Source: 67-14 sp035502775 (lineage in GTDB: Bacteria; Actinomycetota; Thermoleophilia; Solirubrobacterales; 70-9). From it: DNA of 15,304 bases. Below, one piece after another: positions 13,975-15,304 of the stretch (positions within the stretch are counted from its first letter, which is position 1; the number at the start of each line of letters is the position of its first letter). The notes under the pieces are model-generated. The model searched no databases. It was not told the origin of the DNA and was given only the letters and a program-made list of their open reading frames with translations. The position numbers were made by a program, and so were the translations under genes. Location: contig DATJUB010000066.1 of NCBI GenBank assembly GCA_035502775.1, forward strand, positions 1-15,304, written 5' to 3'.

Positions 13975-15186
13975 ATGAATCCCCTCATCACCGGACCCGC
14001 TCGGGTCCGATTTCTGTTTGCCCTCGCCGCCGTTCTCGTGGTGGCTTTCGCCTGGTCGGAACGACCGGCGTCGGCCTCCGTGGAAGACAAGCTGAGCGAT
14101 ACCCAGGCGAAGATCGAGAAGGCGAACCAGAAGAAGGGCGTGCTCTCCGACGAGATCGCCGGCCTGAGCAGTGACATCAGCGCCTACGAGACCCAGGTGG
14201 CCGCTCTGCGCGCCGAGGAGCGCGAGGCCGAGATCAGGCTCGAGGCCAAGCAGGACGAGCTCGACCAGGCGGAGGCCGAGGTCGACAAGGCGTACAAGGA
14301 ACTGCGGATCCTGGCCGAGCGCCTGAAGCGCTCCCTGAAGATCCTGAAGGAACGTCTCGTCGCGATCTATCAGTCCGGTGAGACCGACATGGCTGAGCTC
14401 GTGCTCGCCGCGAAGGACTATGGCGATCTGATCGAACGCACCGAGTATCTCGACCAGATTCAGAGCCACGACGAGACGATCGTCGGCCGGGTCCGGGGTC
14501 TGCGCGACGAGCAGCAGGCGATCGTGATCCGCCTGAAGAAGGCGAAGGACACGATCGAGTCCGCCCGCGACGAGATCGCCGCCGAGGAGCAGAATCTCGC
14601 CACCGCCCGCGCCGCGGTCGAGTCCCAGCAGAACGAACTCATGGCTGCCCGCAGCGAACGCCGGGCCACGCTCAGCCGGATCGAAGATCACGTCGGCGGC
14701 CTCGAAGAGATCGAGTCCGACCTCCAGGCGAAGATCCAGGAGCAGATCGCCGCCGCCTCCGGTTACACCACGATCCCCGCCGGACCGATGTCCTCGCCGA
14801 GCGCGGCCGGACTGATCTGGCCGGTCAGCGGCACGGTCACCTCCGGCTTCGGTGGACGTTCGTCACCCGGCGGTGTCGGCTCCACCTACCACGAGGGTCT
14901 CGACATCGCCGTCTCCGAGGGCACCCCGATCCGCGCCGCGAAGGGTGGCACGGTGATCATGGCCTCCTACAACGGCGGCTACGGCAACTACACCTGCATC
15001 GATCACGGCAGCGGGCTCTCCACCTGCTACGCCCACCAGTCCCAGCTCGGAGTGAGTTCCGGACAGTCGGTCGATCAGGGCCAGGTGATCGGATACTCCG
15101 GAAACACGGGAGCCAGCACCGGCCCCCACCTTCACTTCGAAGTGCGCATCAACGGGTCGGCAGTCGACCCGATGGGCTACCTGTAG
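13975..15186 (+). CDS. Secreted M23-family peptidase with long coiled coil (EnvC/NlpD-like)
   Basis: This 403-aa exported cell-wall enzyme or regulator has residues 1-35 as a Sec-type signal peptide (basic start, FLFALAAVLVVAFAW core, probable cut near ASA-S35). Residues 36 to about 260 are almost entirely Glu/Lys/Ala/Leu/Gln heptads, a long coiled coil. The C-terminal domain is LytM/M23 with all zinc ligands and catalytic residues: H306-x-x-x-D310 (YHEGLDIA), H354 (YAHQ) and H385-L-H387 (GPHLHFEV). An intact site means it can cleave peptidoglycan cross-links itself, unlike degenerate EnvC; the coiled coil probably controls access or binds a divisome partner. Two cysteines flank the core (TCIDHGSGLSTCYAH). 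ATG 13975 has AGGGAG eight bases upstream. The gene is divergent from the osmoprotectant operon and followed by a palindrome at the window edge. Confidence 0.9.
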   Translation: MNPLITGPARVRFLFALAAVLVVAFAWSERPASASVEDKLSDTQAKIEKANQKKGVLSDEIAGLSSDISAYETQVAALRAEEREAEIRLEAKQDELDQAEAEVDKAYKELRILAERLKRSLKILKERLVAIYQSGETDMAELVLAAKDYGDLIERTEYLDQIQSHDETIVGRVRGLRDEQQAIVIRLKKAKDTIESARDEIAAEEQNLATARAAVESQQNELMAARSERRATLSRIEDHVGGLEEIESDLQAKIQEQIAAASGYTTIPAGPMSSPSAAGLIWPVSGTVTSGFGGRSSPGGVGSTYHEGLDIAVSEGTPIRAAKGGTVIMASYNGGYGNYTCIDHGSGLSTCYAHQSQLGVSSGQSVDQGQVIGYSGNTGASTGPHLHFEVRINGSAVDPMGYL

Positions 15187-15271
15187 GCCAAAGGGCGAGC
15201 GCCGCCCCGGACACCCGCGCCACCGCGAGCGAGCCCCGCCGCGCCATACGCACGAACAACCTTGAACTGGG

Positions 15272-15304
15272 GGCGATTTGGGTGCTGTCAGCACCCAAAT
15301 CGCC
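15272..15304. terminator. Perfect 33-base palindrome at window edge, probable terminator
   Basis: GGCGATTTGGGTGCTG (15272-15287), a single central T, and the exact reverse complement (15289-15304) form an uninterrupted palindrome. As RNA it would fold into a 15-bp stem with a GTC loop. It lies 85 bases after the peptidase stop. Any T-tract would be beyond the window. Three further G precede the left arm, so the stem may be longer. A repeat element is the alternative. Confidence 0.6.

Noticed and set aside
1..15304. CRISPR arrays, tRNA or rRNA genes, insertion sequences, prophage genes
   Set aside because: No repeat-spacer pattern, cloverleaf-like sequence, transposase or integrase reading frame was seen on either strand.

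Overview
The window is GC-rich, densely packed bacterial DNA with several GTG starts, many 4-bp ATGA/GTGA gene overlaps, an F420-type split-barrel oxidoreductase and probable leaderless transcripts. This fits a high-GC actinobacterium. A Solirubrobacterales/Thermoleophilia-type soil organism is my best guess, but that is inference; no rRNA or marker gene is present. No stretch longer than 300 bases lacks a gene. The longest non-coding pieces are the 166-base left edge, the roughly 130-base divergent region around 8511-8639, the 120 bases at 13855-13974 and the 118 bases at the right edge.

Layout. (1) 1-1896, plus strand: a MarR-family regulator and an MFS exporter-like gene, translationally coupled, behind a promoter whose -10 box is covered by an inverted repeat. 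(2) 1950-3353, plus strand: an FAD-dependent amine/amino-acid oxidase-like protein, perhaps from a leaderless transcript. (3) 8510 down to 3357, minus strand: a very tight five-gene operon of ureohydrolase (agmatinase family), nitrilase-superfamily amidase, APC-family permease, calcineurin-like metallophosphoesterase and an AbiEii/MNT-like nucleotidyltransferase. (4) 8640-10101, plus strand: a divergent LacI-family regulator followed by a PPOX/F420-type flavoenzyme. (5) 13854 down to 10186, minus strand: a complete osmoprotectant (OpuC/OsmU-type) ABC importer, namely ATPase with C-terminal CBS region, two permeases and a lipoprotein binding protein. (6) 13975-15186, plus strand: a secreted coiled-coil M23 peptidase, followed by a perfect 33-base palindrome at the window edge.

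How the parts may work together. The ureohydrolase operon and the LacI gene share one control region. A perfect TTGACA -35 box and a TACAAC -10 box, 17 bases apart, drive the minus-strand operon. An AAAAACG(A)TTTTG site sits in that spacer and also overlaps the -35 of the lacI promoter. A second copy lies just downstream of the predicted operon start site. The inferred picture is a LacI-repressed catabolic unit for a guanidino or amide nitrogen compound: the permease imports it, the ureohydrolase releases urea from a guanidino group and the nitrilase hydrolyses an amide or carbamoyl product. The FAD oxidase next to the end of the operon could oxidise a released amine. The phosphoesterase and nucleotidyltransferase at the end of the operon have no obvious place in such a pathway. 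Together with unusual Cys-Cys pairs in the ureohydrolase active-site loops, they are the most interesting unexplained part of the window.
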